In this document: piece by piece, positions 1 to 8,339 of the stretch | Numbering within the stretch: position 1 is the stretch's first letter | Layout: each line of letters opens with the position of its first letter | NCBI RefSeq assembly: GCF_900155965.1 | Contig: NZ_FTMG01000006.1 | Coordinates: 271,556 to 335,555, forward strand | Source of the DNA: Mucilaginibacter lappiensis | GTDB lineage: Bacteria > Bacteroidota > Bacteroidia > Sphingobacteriales > Sphingobacteriaceae | Direction of reading: 5' to 3' | Length of the DNA: 64,000 nt | The notes under the pieces: model-generated | Databases searched by the model: none | What the model was told of the DNA's origin: nothing | What the model saw: the letters and a program-made list of their open reading frames with translations, nothing else | Program-made: the position numbers and the translations under genes

Positions 1-132
1 AATATTGGCCAGCGTGAATAGCGTAGCTACAAACACATTGCCATTTTCAAGTATAATATGAACATCGATATTGTCATCAAGTTCATTGGTTTCATTATAC
101 CCTGCCGGAAAAGTGATCTTAAAATCCATCAT
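1..132 (-). CDS. Hypothetical protein, 5' part only
   Basis: An open frame of 44 codons runs from an ATG at 132 (second ATG at 129) leftward off the window edge. It begins MMDFKITFPAGYNE and continues with an acidic stretch (NELDDNIDVHIILENG). There is no signal peptide, so it is probably cytoplasmic. I do not recognise the family. It is divergent from the ATP-grasp operon at 395. The 3' end is outside the window. Confidence 0.5.
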   Translation of the reverse strand, partial: MMDFKITFPAGYNETNELDDNIDVHIILENGNVFVATLFTLANI

Positions 133-394
133 TATCTTAAAAAGAGTAAAGATAAAACTTGGCCAGCCATTAATTTCAACTAATTCATTTATAACTTTTC
201 AGCACAAAAAACAACAATTACATAAATAAAGAATTAAAAATTAAAATTATTAAGCATAAATTCAGTTAAAATGAAAATTTGATATAAATAATTGAATTTT
301 TTTATCAAAAATTTGCTTTTTTATCAAAAACACTTTATAAATTACATTTTTAAAAATAACTGATTGATAAATTTCTAATTAATTACGATTTTAT
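133..394. promoter_or_regulatory. AT-rich divergent intergenic region
   Basis: 262 bases between two divergent starts, almost pure A/T, with many TTAAAA and TTTATCAAAAA words (the last twice, near 301 and 321). It must hold promoters for both genes, but I see no clear TTTG/TANNTTTG pair and no hairpin. Confidence 0.35.
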
Positions 395-1843
395 ATGGAG
401 GAATCAGCTTATTTTAACAAATACGACCCTATTAACGGCGTATGGGATGAAATGTATGGCGCCAATTGCAGCGTTCGCGATCATTATTTGAAAGTAATCG
501 AATATATCTCGAAAGAATCTGCCGATGATCTGAACAAAAAGGAAGAACTGGCCAAGAGCCTTTTCATGAGCCAGGGTATTACTTTTACGGTTTATAACAG
601 CGGCGAGGGTATCGAAAAGATATTCCCTTTTGATATTATCCCCCGTATTATTACTGCCAGCGAATGGGCTTTTGTAGAGAAGGGCATCAAACAACGACTG
701 ACTGCCCTTAACCTGTTTCTGAAGGACATATACAACAACCAGTTTATTGTAAAGGATGGTATAGTACCCATTGATATTATTTACTCCTGTCCGCATTTTT
801 TGCGTGAGATGTACCAGCTCAAGGTACCTTATGATATTTATGTGCACATATCCGGCATCGATCTGATCCGCGATGAAGATGGCACTTTTTATGTACTGGA
901 AGATAACCTGCGTACCCCATCCGGCGTAAGCTATATGCTCGAAAACCGGGAGATCACCAAGCGCCTGTTTCCCGATCTGCTGCCGCAATGCGGGGTTCGC
1001 AGCGTAACCGAGTATCCAACCATACTGTATAAGAACCTTTTGGCGCTATCGCCGAGGCAAATATCAAACCCAACCATTGTATTATTAAGTCCGGGTATAT
1101 ACAACTCGGCTTACTTTGAGCATACCACCCTGGCCCGCCTCATGGGCGTTGAACTGGTGGAGGGCCGCGACCTGGTGGTTAATAACCATAAAGTATACAT
1201 GAAAACCACAACCGGCCTGCAGCAGGTAGATGTGATATACCGCCGTGTAGATGATGAGTATCTTGATCCGCTGGTATTTAACCCCGAAAGCATGCTGGGT
1301 GTTGCGGGCATTATGGGCGCCTATCGCAAAGGCAATGTGGCTATAGTAAACGCTATTGGCACCGGCGTTGCCGACGACAAAGCAGTTTACGCCTACGTGC
1401 CGGATATGATACGCTATTACCTGAACGAGGAACCCATCCTTAAAAACGTGCCTACTCACCAATTGGGCAACCCCGACGAACGCGAACATGTTTTCAAGAA
1501 CCTGAACAACATGGTAGTTAAAAAAACCAATGGCAGCGGGGGCTATGGTATGCTCATGGGCCATGCCGCGTCTGAACAGGAAATTGACGACTATAAAAAA
1601 GAGATCCTGAAAGATCCGCGCAATTTTATTGCTCAGCCAACTATTAGTCTTTCGGCGGCGCCTTGCTATATGCAGGGTTTATTAAAACCCCGCCGTGTCG
1701 ACCTCCGCCCCTATGCGCTTTACGGCCCGGACGGCATTGAAATAGTTCCGGGCGGATTAACACGGGTGGCCCTTAAAGAAGGCTCACTGGTGGTAAACAG
1801 CTCGCAGGGCGGCGGCAGTAAGGATACCTGGGTGCTCGCCTGA
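395..1843 (+). CDS. Circularly permuted ATP-grasp type 2 protein
   Basis: 482 aa, no signal peptide. The segment around residues 165-178 (YVLEDNLRTPSG) and a Gly-rich nucleotide loop near residues 377-390 (KKTNGSGGYGMLMG), followed by RRVDLRPY near 435, are typical of the circularly permuted ATP-grasp family once called DUF404/DUF407. Such enzymes are predicted, mostly from comparative genomics, to form amide bonds using ATP. It is the first gene of a co-directional trio with an alpha-E protein (134 nt downstream) and a transglutaminase, the usual partners of this family, so the three probably make or remodel a peptide-like product. The substrate is unknown. The 3' flank holds an inverted word-array hairpin (1849-1965). 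Confidence 0.85.
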   Translation: MEESAYFNKYDPINGVWDEMYGANCSVRDHYLKVIEYISKESADDLNKKEELAKSLFMSQGITFTVYNSGEGIEKIFPFDIIPRIITASEWAFVEKGIKQRLTALNLFLKDIYNNQFIVKDGIVPIDIIYSCPHFLREMYQLKVPYDIYVHISGIDLIRDEDGTFYVLEDNLRTPSGVSYMLENREITKRLFPDLLPQCGVRSVTEYPTILYKNLLALSPRQISNPTIVLLSPGIYNSAYFEHTTLARLMGVELVEGRDLVVNNHKVYMKTTTGLQQVDVIYRRVDDEYLDPLVFNPESMLGVAGIMGAYRKGNVAIVNAIGTGVADDKAVYAYVPDMIRYYLNEEPILKNVPTHQLGNPDEREHVFKNLNNMVVKKTNGSGGYGMLMGHAASEQEIDDYKKEILKDPRNFIAQPTISLSAAPCYMQGLLKPRRVDLRPYALYGPDGIEIVPGGLTRVALKEGSLVVNSSQGGGSKDTWVLA

Positions 1844-1848
1844 TTTGG

Positions 1849-1965
1849 GATTTCGGAATTTTGATTTCGGATTTAGTGGCAGTCCATTACTTTCATAATT
1901 TAAACTCCGCAACCCATCAGGCACAATAAATAATCAAAATAAATCCGAAATAGAACATCCGAAAT
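1849..1965. repeat. Inverted word-array hairpin (word ATTTCGGA)
   Basis: The left arm, 1849-1874, holds ATTTCGGA twice; the right arm, 1941-1965, holds its complement TCCGAAAT twice. The arms pair over about 25 bp with few mismatches around a loop of about 66 nt. It lies between the first two genes of the operon. It belongs to the class of reiterated-word hairpins described in the findings. Confidence 0.7.
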
Positions 1966-1976
1966 AAAAAAGACAT

Positions 1977-2912
1977 ATGTTAAGCAGGGTTGCAGCAAGT
2001 TTTTATTGGTTAAGCCGTTACATTGAGCGCAGCGATGGCATGCTGCGGATGCTCAAAATAAACTATGCCTCATCGCAGGATACCGTACAGGAATTTACCT
2101 GGGAACCGGTGATTAGGATATTTGTTGGTCTGCATGAGACCGATGCCGACACACTGGATAATGATAGCCGGTCGGTTTTAAAGTATATGGTTACGGGCAA
2201 AAACAACCCAAATTCCATACTCAATATTATTACACTGGCCCGTGAAAATGCCCGGGGCGTTCAGGAACACATCACCAAGGATCTGTGGCAATGTCTCAAT
2301 GAGTATTATCATACCGTAAAAGATCCGCGGATAGAGCGTGCTTTACAGCGGGAAGACCCTATTGGCGTACTCGATGTTCTGATCAAACAAGTGATGCTCT
2401 ACTACGGCACCGTCGAGATCACGATGGAACGCGGCGAAGGACGTAGTTTTATGAATATCGGCAAATACCTGGAACGGGCCATACAATCGGTCGATATCCT
2501 GGATACTAAGTTCAGTTCCGTAAGTGATAACCCCAACCTGCTCACCGATACCACTTATTGGAAACACCTCTTACTTTCATTGGGCGGCTATGAACTGTAT
2601 CTAAAAACCTACCGTGAAGGCTTTGAAGCCGAGAATATCCTGGAGCAAGTAGTGCTCAACAATGATTTCCCACGATCGGTTATTTACGCGGTAAACAATA
2701 TCCAGCGTTATTTCGACAGGTTGAAGAACGATACCAATGTGGATACCTACCGGGAAATGTCGTTCCAAATAGGGCGTTTGCAAAGCCGGATTAAGTATAG
2801 CTCGGTACGCAGCATTAAGCAGGAAGGCCTGCACGGTTTTTTAACCCAGATCCGGACCGAATTGTACAATGTCGGTAACTCGCTGAATGAGTACTATTTT
2901 GCCAATTCATAA
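1977..2912 (+). CDS. Alpha-E domain protein (DUF403)
   Basis: 311 aa, mostly helical by composition. The N-terminus MLSRVAASFYWLSRYIERSDGM is the signature opening of the alpha-E family: aromatic and arginine residues in a first helix, then an ERxxG-type motif. The family has no proven enzymatic activity and is nearly always encoded between a circularly permuted ATP-grasp protein and a transglutaminase, as here. It probably acts as an all-helical partner or scaffold. The start ATG at 1977 follows the hairpin 1849-1965. The next gene starts 15 nt after the stop, so the two are probably co-transcribed. Confidence 0.85.
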   Translation: MLSRVAASFYWLSRYIERSDGMLRMLKINYASSQDTVQEFTWEPVIRIFVGLHETDADTLDNDSRSVLKYMVTGKNNPNSILNIITLARENARGVQEHITKDLWQCLNEYYHTVKDPRIERALQREDPIGVLDVLIKQVMLYYGTVEITMERGEGRSFMNIGKYLERAIQSVDILDTKFSSVSDNPNLLTDTTYWKHLLLSLGGYELYLKTYREGFEAENILEQVVLNNDFPRSVIYAVNNIQRYFDRLKNDTNVDTYREMSFQIGRLQSRIKYSSVRSIKQEGLHGFLTQIRTELYNVGNSLNEYYFANS

Positions 2913-2927
2913 TTTAATTTGACAATT

Positions 2928-3902
2928 ATGCCTGAATTTAAAATACAACACATCACCCGCTATACTTACGAAAGCCTGGTGCGCGACAGCGCCAACCAGA
3001 TCATTCTTTTCCCCATAAAAGATGAATACCAGGATGTAATAAAGCAGGAACTGCACATCACCGGCAACCCGGTTGTTGACACCCATATTGACTATTACGG
3101 CAACGAAGTAGGCAGTTTTACCTATAGCGAACAGCATTCCCAGCTAACCATAAACTCCAAGCTCGATGTAATTACCCGCCAGCGCCCATTGCCCGTGAAT
3201 GATATTTTCCCCGAACAGCAATGGGAAGATCTGAAACGCCTGCAATACAGGGTACCCTATATTGATTTTTTAAAGCAGGAATATTTTGAGGGCCTGCCCG
3301 AGCTGCAGGTTATTGTTGAACAGGAACGATCAAAGGACGATACGCCTTACCGGATAGCGCTCCGCTTTTGCAATTATGTATACCAAAACTTCGACTATAT
3401 TAAAGGCGTTACCACTGTTGAAACCACGCTCGACGAGGTATGGAAATTAAAGGCCGGTGTTTGCCAGGATTTTGCCCATATTTTAATGGTGATGCTTCGC
3501 CTGCTCAAAATACCGGCACGCTATGTAAGTGGTTATATATGCACCCACAGCAGCTCCATGCGTGGTGAAGGCGCCACCCACGCCTGGGCCGAGGCTTATA
3601 TCCCGGATTATGGTTGGCTGGGTATCGACCCTACCAATAATTGTATAGCTAATGAAACCCATGTACGCCTGGCCGTTGGCCGCAGCTTCCCGGATTGCTC
3701 ACCGGTAAAAGGTGTTTACAAAGGATCATCGGGGCATAAGCTGGAGGTTTCTGTAACGGTTGATGATGAAAATTCTCCGGCTTACGATAATAACGCTATC
3801 CATGAAACCGCCCCGCTGCAACCAGTAACGGAGTACACCAAAAACAGCTATCAACGGCATATGGAAATCATTCAACAGCAACAACAGCAGCAACAGCAAT
3901 GA
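2928..3902 (+). CDS. Transglutaminase-like cysteine peptidase with polyglutamine tail
   Basis: 324 aa from the ATG at 2928; an upstream TTG at 2919 is in frame but less likely. An N-terminal beta-rich domain opens with FKIQHITRYTYES, the bacterial transglutaminase N-domain. The core follows: GVCQDFAHI with catalytic Cys179, then THAWAEAY (His) and GWLGIDPTNN (Asp), a complete triad. No signal peptide. Family members cleave or transfer amide bonds; in this operon it may reverse or complete the chemistry of the ATP-grasp enzyme. Oddity: the protein ends in nine consecutive glutamines encoded by mixed CAA/CAG codons directly before the stop, outside the conserved domain. A word-array hairpin begins at the stop codon. 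Confidence 0.87.
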   Translation: MPEFKIQHITRYTYESLVRDSANQIILFPIKDEYQDVIKQELHITGNPVVDTHIDYYGNEVGSFTYSEQHSQLTINSKLDVITRQRPLPVNDIFPEQQWEDLKRLQYRVPYIDFLKQEYFEGLPELQVIVEQERSKDDTPYRIALRFCNYVYQNFDYIKGVTTVETTLDEVWKLKAGVCQDFAHILMVMLRLLKIPARYVSGYICTHSSSMRGEGATHAWAEAYIPDYGWLGIDPTNNCIANETHVRLAVGRSFPDCSPVKGVYKGSSGHKLEVSVTVDDENSPAYDNNAIHETAPLQPVTEYTKNSYQRHMEIIQQQQQQQQQ

Positions 3903-3950
3903 TGTGCGGATGTGCAGATGTGTGGATATCTGCACATCCGCACATCTACA
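3902..3950. repeat. Inverted word-array hairpin (word GATGTGCG/AGATGTG)
   Basis: The left arm reads TGTGCGGATGTGCAGATG and the right arm is its near complement CATCCGCACATCT, almost without a loop. It starts at the stop codon of the transglutaminase and lies between convergent genes, so it could serve as a bidirectional terminator. The same word recurs at 6487-6523 and 16503-16589. Confidence 0.7.
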
Positions 3951-3953
3951 AGC

Positions 3954-4472
3954 TTAAACTTTTTTAATAGCCGCCATCAGTACAGGGATTGTTGGCACCC
4001 TTGGATATGTCTGGGATAATTTGCCATCACGGTCATAAATAGCGATAAAGGGTGTTTGTCCTATCTTATAATATTTTTGTACTAAATAAGTATATCCCTC
4101 TGTACCTATAGTTATGTTATGATATTGGGCCAAGTCAAAATCTCGCTGAAAAACCTGTATTGCCTTTAGCCTGAGCACAGCAGAGATCATAACTATCTGT
4201 ATATCTTTAAGATTTTTTAATTGCGGCTTCAGGTCATACATCAAGTGCTGGCAATGACCGCAGTCTGGCATAAAATAAATAATCATTACAGGTTTATTCT
4301 TTTTTAGGTTGGCCGGCGTAACATAGACGCTATCAGTTGTTAGTATGTGATAAGGAGGTATCCCCGTATTAGGGGAAATAGTTTGAGCCTTTACCTGTGA
4401 GTTATTACCCGCAATGAAAGCCACAATACCTAAGTATGCGAATAGAACTTGAATAATTTTTTTATGTTTCAT
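3954..4472 (-). CDS. Secreted thioredoxin-like protein
   Basis: 172 aa from the ATG at 4472, chosen over an upstream in-frame start at 4505 because MKHKKIIQVLFAYLGIVAFI then forms a proper signal peptide ending near KAQ. The mature part carries PDCGHCQHLM, a CxxC redox motif, and a cis-proline loop GQTPFIAIYD, both thioredoxin-fold hallmarks. It is probably a periplasmic thiol-disulfide oxidoreductase of the AhpC/TlpA type. It lies directly downstream of the small Cys-containing double-glycine peptide gene on the same strand (83 nt gap), which suggests, without proving, a role in that peptide's disulfide status. Confidence 0.75.
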   Translation of the reverse strand: MKHKKIIQVLFAYLGIVAFIAGNNSQVKAQTISPNTGIPPYHILTTDSVYVTPANLKKNKPVMIIYFMPDCGHCQHLMYDLKPQLKNLKDIQIVMISAVLRLKAIQVFQRDFDLAQYHNITIGTEGYTYLVQKYYKIGQTPFIAIYDRDGKLSQTYPRVPTIPVLMAAIKKV

Positions 4473-4555
4473 ATGATTAAAAGTGCAAATAACTTTAACG
4501 CACATTAGTTAAAGTTATTTGCAAAGGGTTGAGAAATCTAAAAATTTGATTTAAT

Positions 4556-4846
4556 TTAAAAAGGTCCAGTTATCATAGATTCCGATGGGACTTTACAGGC
4601 TACCTGAATCATCTCCAGGCAATTAGCAGTCGCCTCACTTCTATTATCTGCATAGAGCCCCCAACTATCCCCTGAGTTTGTACGACAAACGTACAGACCC
4701 GGACCGTCACCACCGCCGCCGCCGCCCCCATCATTATTGGGGAATGGCATTTTTAAGTCTCCTCCTAAAACATCTTTCAATTGCGATCTGGTAAGCATTA
4801 TTCCATTAGAACTAAGAGGAATGTCTTTTAATTTAGATTTTTTCAT
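4556..4846 (-). CDS. Small double-glycine leader peptide, possible secreted natural-product precursor
   Basis: 96 aa. The first 30 residues are a charged leader ending in LTRSQLKDVLGG, which fits the Bacteroidota GG-type leader pattern (hydrophobic positions at -4, -7 and -12 before GG). The remaining 66 residues are short and unusual: a run of seven glycines (after NND), then three cysteines (YVC, NCL, ACK). Such precursors are normally exported and cleaved by peptidase-containing ABC transporters; none is encoded in this window. The thioredoxin-like gene follows on the same strand. It could instead be an uncharacterised small secreted protein without antibacterial activity. Confidence 0.6.
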   Translation of the reverse strand: MKKSKLKDIPLSSNGIMLTRSQLKDVLGGDLKMPFPNNDGGGGGGGDGPGLYVCRTNSGDSWGLYADNRSEATANCLEMIQVACKVPSESMITGPF

Positions 4847-4965
4847 GTTAAAAAAATTTTATTATTTAATTTATTTTTAAATATAAATATATTAAAAAAT
4901 AAACCTCTATGCGTATAAAGAATATTAGCTGAAATTGATGAGGTTAATCAACTTTGTTAATATTT

Positions 4966-5985
4966 TTAACTTTCCAGCAATTCCAGCTGCCAGGCTATCT
5001 GCTCTTCGGTTATAGGGAACAACGCGTTTTCCCGCACGGTATGATAAACCGCGTCAAATAAACCATTATAATTACCCTTGTCTGACGCAATCCATTCTAC
5101 GGATTTCTGATTATCCACCCCCATCAGTACCAATTTACCTTCGCTGCCTTCGGGTTCAATACCAAAACCCGCGTCGGTTGGCTTCATCCCCGCATCCAGC
5201 TGCGCCTCTTGTACATCGGTACGCAGCTTCACAAAGCTACCCAGCGTTCCGTGGATCACAAAGCCAGGCAATTGCTCAGCTATCAGCAAACCGGAGGTTA
5301 AGTACACATTGAGCTGATTAGGGTACGACAGGTGGATATTAAAATAATCATCAACCTGCGAACCGGGCCGGTGCGAGGCTGTTGTTTTTACATAGCTCAA
5401 CGGCTTGCCAAATATGCTGATGGCATTATCCACCAGGTGCGCGCCCAAATCGTAAGTAAGCCCATTACCAGGAGTATCTTTAGTCTCTTTAAATACCTTA
5501 GCTCCAATTGGCATACGGTACCTGTCCAGCCTGAAATGTACTTCGATGAGTTCGCCCAGGCGACCGCTCTCAATTACTTTTTTTACCGATATAAAGCCAC
5601 TATCATAACGGCGGTTCTGATAGATCATCACCTTCAGATTGAACTTTTTACCCAGGTCGAACAAAGTTTTCACCTCTGCCGAAGTTACTGCAGCCGGCTT
5701 TTCTATCAGTACATGCTTACCCCCGTTTAGGGCTTGTACGGCATAGTCAAAGTGGGTATTGTTGGGTGTATTTACGATGATCAGTTCAATTTCGGCATCG
5801 TTCAGCAGTTCATCGGTAGTATTATAACTGATCACCTCAGGATAAACCTTTCCGGCCTTTTTTTCGTGGCGTTCTACCACCGCTTTAAAGGTGAAACCCG
5901 GGTTGGTGGTTAAAAATGGCGCGTGAAATATCCGGCCCGACATGCCGTAGGCCATAAGGCCCGTTACGATTGGTTTTGATGACAT
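4966..5985 (-). CDS. Gfo/Idh/MocA family oxidoreductase
   Basis: 339 aa from the ATG at 5985; an in-frame start at 6018 would add residues encoded by a repeat-like tract. N-terminal Rossmann fold: KPIVTGLMAYGMSGRIFHAPFL replaces the usual GxGxxG with GMSGR, and the EKPAAVT motif near residue 95 contains the conserved EKP lysine. A C-terminal sugar-dehydrogenase-like domain (DLGAHLVDNAI) follows. Members are NAD(P)-dependent dehydrogenases of sugars or cyclitols; the substrate cannot be told. The upstream region holds a conserved phased-repeat element (6094-6237) shared with the gene at 60239. Confidence 0.85.
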   Translation of the reverse strand: MSSKPIVTGLMAYGMSGRIFHAPFLTTNPGFTFKAVVERHEKKAGKVYPEVISYNTTDELLNDAEIELIIVNTPNNTHFDYAVQALNGGKHVLIEKPAAVTSAEVKTLFDLGKKFNLKVMIYQNRRYDSGFISVKKVIESGRLGELIEVHFRLDRYRMPIGAKVFKETKDTPGNGLTYDLGAHLVDNAISIFGKPLSYVKTTASHRPGSQVDDYFNIHLSYPNQLNVYLTSGLLIAEQLPGFVIHGTLGSFVKLRTDVQEAQLDAGMKPTDAGFGIEPEGSEGKLVLMGVDNQKSVEWIASDKGNYNGLFDAVYHTVRENALFPITEEQIAWQLELLES

Positions 5986-6002
5986 AGATAGATAATTATT
6001 CC

Positions 6003-6037
6003 GAGCCGAAAGTTCCAAGCCGAAGGCCGAAAGCTTT
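6003..6037. repeat. Word array, single arm (word GCCGAAAG)
   Basis: GCCGAAAG or a one-base variant occurs three times in 35 bases just upstream of the preferred dehydrogenase start. No complementary arm is evident. The same word recurs at 10505-10559. Confidence 0.45.
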
Positions 6038-6093
6038 GCTTATTTATTTTTTAGTGTTATTATAAAAATCAAACAACGTGTATCTCAAAAATA

Positions 6094-6237
6094 CTTTTTA
6101 AACCTCAATTTTTAACAAATTTCTGGTCGAAAACAGCATAAAAACATCTCAAAATTCGCTCAAAACCATCGATTTTAACATTTTTTAACAAATTTTAACG
6201 CGGTTTTAACGTGTTTCAAAAACCTTAAAAAGTATTA
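6094..6237 (-). promoter_or_regulatory. Conserved upstream element with phased GTTAAAA boxes, copy B
   Basis: Read on the minus strand, GTTAAAA boxes start at 6210, 6199, 6189 and 6179, that is at steps of 11, 10 and 10 bp, with a fifth at 6116, 63 bp further on. The element opens with TAATACTTTTTAA at 6237 and closes with GGTTTAAAAAG at 6104. The copy at 60011-60154 has the same boxes at the same spacings. It sits about 110 bp upstream of the dehydrogenase start in the same orientation, so it is probably a cis-regulatory site for that gene. Confidence 0.6.
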
Positions 6238-6308
6238 GATTATTGAAAATCAATAAAATACATTACAAACGGTCGATTTTTGAGCCTTTTTATTCCTTTA
6301 ACCAAACA

Positions 6309-6340
6309 GCCCTGCTTACATTTTTCAAAGCAAGCAGGGC
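6309..6340. terminator. Hairpin upstream of the phased element
   Basis: GCCCTGCTT pairs perfectly with AAGCAGGGC over a 14-nt loop. On the minus strand it is followed by TGTTTGG, a weak T-run. It ends transcription arriving from the DUF4142 gene or forms part of the conserved element; copy A also has hairpins at about this distance. Confidence 0.5.
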
Positions 6341-6374
6341 CGTGGAGGTGATACACCTAAAGATACGATCTTTT

Positions 6375-6523
6375 AAAGCTAAATCCTAAGGTTTTAATCA
6401 CTAAATTCTAAGTTCTAAATCCTAATTTTTAAAACCCAAACTTTAAATTCGAACCCGAGCACCCGAAATCGAAACAAATCCGAAATCATCTGTACATCTG
6501 TAATTTGCACATCCGCACATCTA
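6375..6523. repeat. Chained word arrays in the 5986-6525 gap
   Basis: Three different reiterated words follow one another: CTAAATCCTAA/CTAAATTCTAA (about 6380-6428), CCGAAATC/TCGAAAC (6460-6487) and CATCTGTA/CACATCCG (6487-6523). The arrays run in single orientation with little self-pairing. They fill the space between the upstream element of the dehydrogenase and the end of the DUF4142 gene. No coding signal seen. Confidence 0.55.
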
Positions 6524-6525
6524 TA

Positions 6526-7110
6526 TTATTTCATTCCTTTTTTAATGGCTTCTATTTCGGTCAGGTGACCTTTTATAACCGGCAAGGTACTGGTTGCAAA
6601 CGCTTTCAGGTCGGCATCTTTGCAGTTTTTAGCCGCATCCTCAAACATCGCGATGGTTTTTTTGTGCCCATCAACCATGGCATCTACATAAGCCTTATCA
6701 AAATCGGTTGTTGATTTGGCCGAAAGATCTGCCAGTTCCTTTTTCTTGTCTTCGCTTGGTTCGGCAGGCAGGGTAATGTTCTTGGTTTTCGCGATAGTAG
6801 CTAACTCCTCATTGGCTTTGCTATGATCTTTTACCATCATCTCGGCAAATTTTTTCACTTGCGGATTAATGGCTTTTTGTTCTGCCACTTTGGCTACTGC
6901 AACTTCGGCCATACCGCCGTTGGCAGCATCAGTGGCAAATTTAGCGTCATCCTTATCAACCGCGATGCCTGTAGCACCGGTTGTGGTGGTATCCTTAGTA
7001 TGATTTGCGCTGTCTGCACTTTCTTTACTGTCTGTCTTCGCGCCATTATTACAAGCCTGGAACATCCATGCCGATAGCACAACCATCATTATTAAACTTA
7101 ACTTTTTCAT
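6526..7110 (-). CDS. DUF4142 lipoprotein
   Basis: 194 aa. The N-terminus MKKLSLIMMVVLSAWMFQAC ends in a lipobox cysteine (residue 20), so it is probably a lipoprotein. A Ser/Asp/Thr-rich linker of about 30 residues precedes a helical domain with NPQVKKFAEMMVKDHSKANEEL, the core of DUF4142 (related to ferritin-like DUF305/DUF4142 bundles). Function is unproven; the fold suggests a ferritin-like helical bundle. It stands alone between gaps, with a start at 7110 preceded by an A/G-rich stretch. Confidence 0.83.
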   Translation of the reverse strand: MKKLSLIMMVVLSAWMFQACNNGAKTDSKESADSANHTKDTTTTGATGIAVDKDDAKFATDAANGGMAEVAVAKVAEQKAINPQVKKFAEMMVKDHSKANEELATIAKTKNITLPAEPSEDKKKELADLSAKSTTDFDKAYVDAMVDGHKKTIAMFEDAAKNCKDADLKAFATSTLPVIKGHLTEIEAIKKGMK

Positions 7111-7205
7111 AGGTGAGTGTTTATATTGTTTTTATAGTAACAGTTTTCACTCAGATAAGTTTCATTTTCTTATTTGTAAATTTTTTTACCTTTTAATATT
7201 GCGGA

Positions 7206-8249
7206 TTATTTAAACTGGAGATATCTATCAAAGAAAGGGAGCACTTCTGTGTAGACTCTTCCATCTATACCCGCCAATTGATCTATATGCCCACCTCTGT
7301 ACTCTTCAGCAAAATGGCTTACGCCATATCTTTCCAAAACCTTGCTGAACTCTGTGCAGGTTAGTGGTATATGCCTTCCTTCATCATTTCTCCCCCAATC
7401 AAACTTAATGGCGTTCATGCTTTTCAAAGCCTTCAAATGGCCCAGGATCATTTGAGTGGGTAAATTGACATTCCAACGCGCAATCACAGCCGTATCCACA
7501 ATCATATCATCGTTAATATAATTTGCAGGCATATCTGCATAAAATGGTGGTTTGTTGATATCTGGCGAAAAGCTGCGGGCCAAATCCACCATCAGTGTTG
7601 CCGGAAAACTTTTAAATATATCATGTTCAGATTTTGCACCTGCAATCTCTTCAAAAGCTTCACTGCTGGTATTGTTTCCATCCGACCAATTTAAAACTGC
7701 CGGACTCATGGCGTATACAGCACCAAATACATCGGGATAAAGCATAGATAATTTTAATGCACCGTGCCCTCCCATCGAGATGCCTGCTATTCCACGACTA
7801 TCCCGATTGGCTATGGTTTTGAAGTTGTGATCTATAAAGTTAACCACATCTTTTCCTATAAAATCGGCCCAATTACCATTTAAACTGGAATTGGTATAAA
7901 AGCTACCTTTATAACGGGTGTTACTATTAGGTAATACAATGATACACGGCCGTATGTGATTGGTATTTAGTGCGGTATCCATTAACTTATCCAGTTTAAG
8001 GAACGCTAATGTCGAGGTATCCGTTCCGGTATATCCATGTAAAAAGTAAATCACAGGATATTTTTTCCCATCCTGATTATATCCCGGAGGCAAATAAATG
8101 GTGACACTTCTTAGGGAATCTTCCCCGGCCGGGTTACCTTTGAGTGATTGCGAAAGAAGTTTCATAACCACTACCCTTCCTTCCGGCACTTTCTGGCCGA
8201 AGGAAGTAGAGGCTATACATATCATTAAAGCTATAAGGAGAGATTTCAT
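7206..8249 (-). CDS. Secreted esterase of the esterase D / feruloyl esterase type
   Basis: 347 aa. Signal peptide MKSLLIALMICIASTSFGQ. An alpha/beta-hydrolase fold is shown by PVIYFLHGYTGT (oxyanion region) and the nucleophile elbow GISMGGHGAL (GxSxG). A C-terminal GGHIDQ supplies a plausible catalytic His. The family hydrolyses carboxylic esters such as acetyl or feruloyl esters on carbohydrates, or S-formylglutathione; the signal peptide favours an extracytoplasmic carbohydrate ester. Single gene, with a TAGCTTTG box 13 bases upstream of the start (8263-8270 complement). Confidence 0.83.
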   Translation of the reverse strand: MKSLLIALMICIASTSFGQKVPEGRVVVMKLLSQSLKGNPAGEDSLRSVTIYLPPGYNQDGKKYPVIYFLHGYTGTDTSTLAFLKLDKLMDTALNTNHIRPCIIVLPNSNTRYKGSFYTNSSLNGNWADFIGKDVVNFIDHNFKTIANRDSRGIAGISMGGHGALKLSMLYPDVFGAVYAMSPAVLNWSDGNNTSSEAFEEIAGAKSEHDIFKSFPATLMVDLARSFSPDINKPPFYADMPANYINDDMIVDTAVIARWNVNLPTQMILGHLKALKSMNAIKFDWGRNDEGRHIPLTCTEFSKVLERYGVSHFAEEYRGGHIDQLAGIDGRVYTEVLPFFDRYLQFK

Positions 8250-8339
8250 CTTACAACAAAGCTAAGCTTTTACCTTATCAGGCTCTCTTTCTGATAGTGA
8301 AACTATTGAAAAAAACGTCCCCTCAAGGTCGCCTGCAAG

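Noticed and set aside
404..1564. Long minus-strand ORFs opposite the ATP-grasp gene
   Set aside because: They lie wholly inside a strongly supported gene on the other strand and have no recognisable motif.
6094..6237. Phased GTTAAAA boxes as a replication origin with iterons
   Set aside because: No dnaA, rep or par genes nearby and two copies 54 kb apart at equivalent places before genes; a regulatory element fits better.
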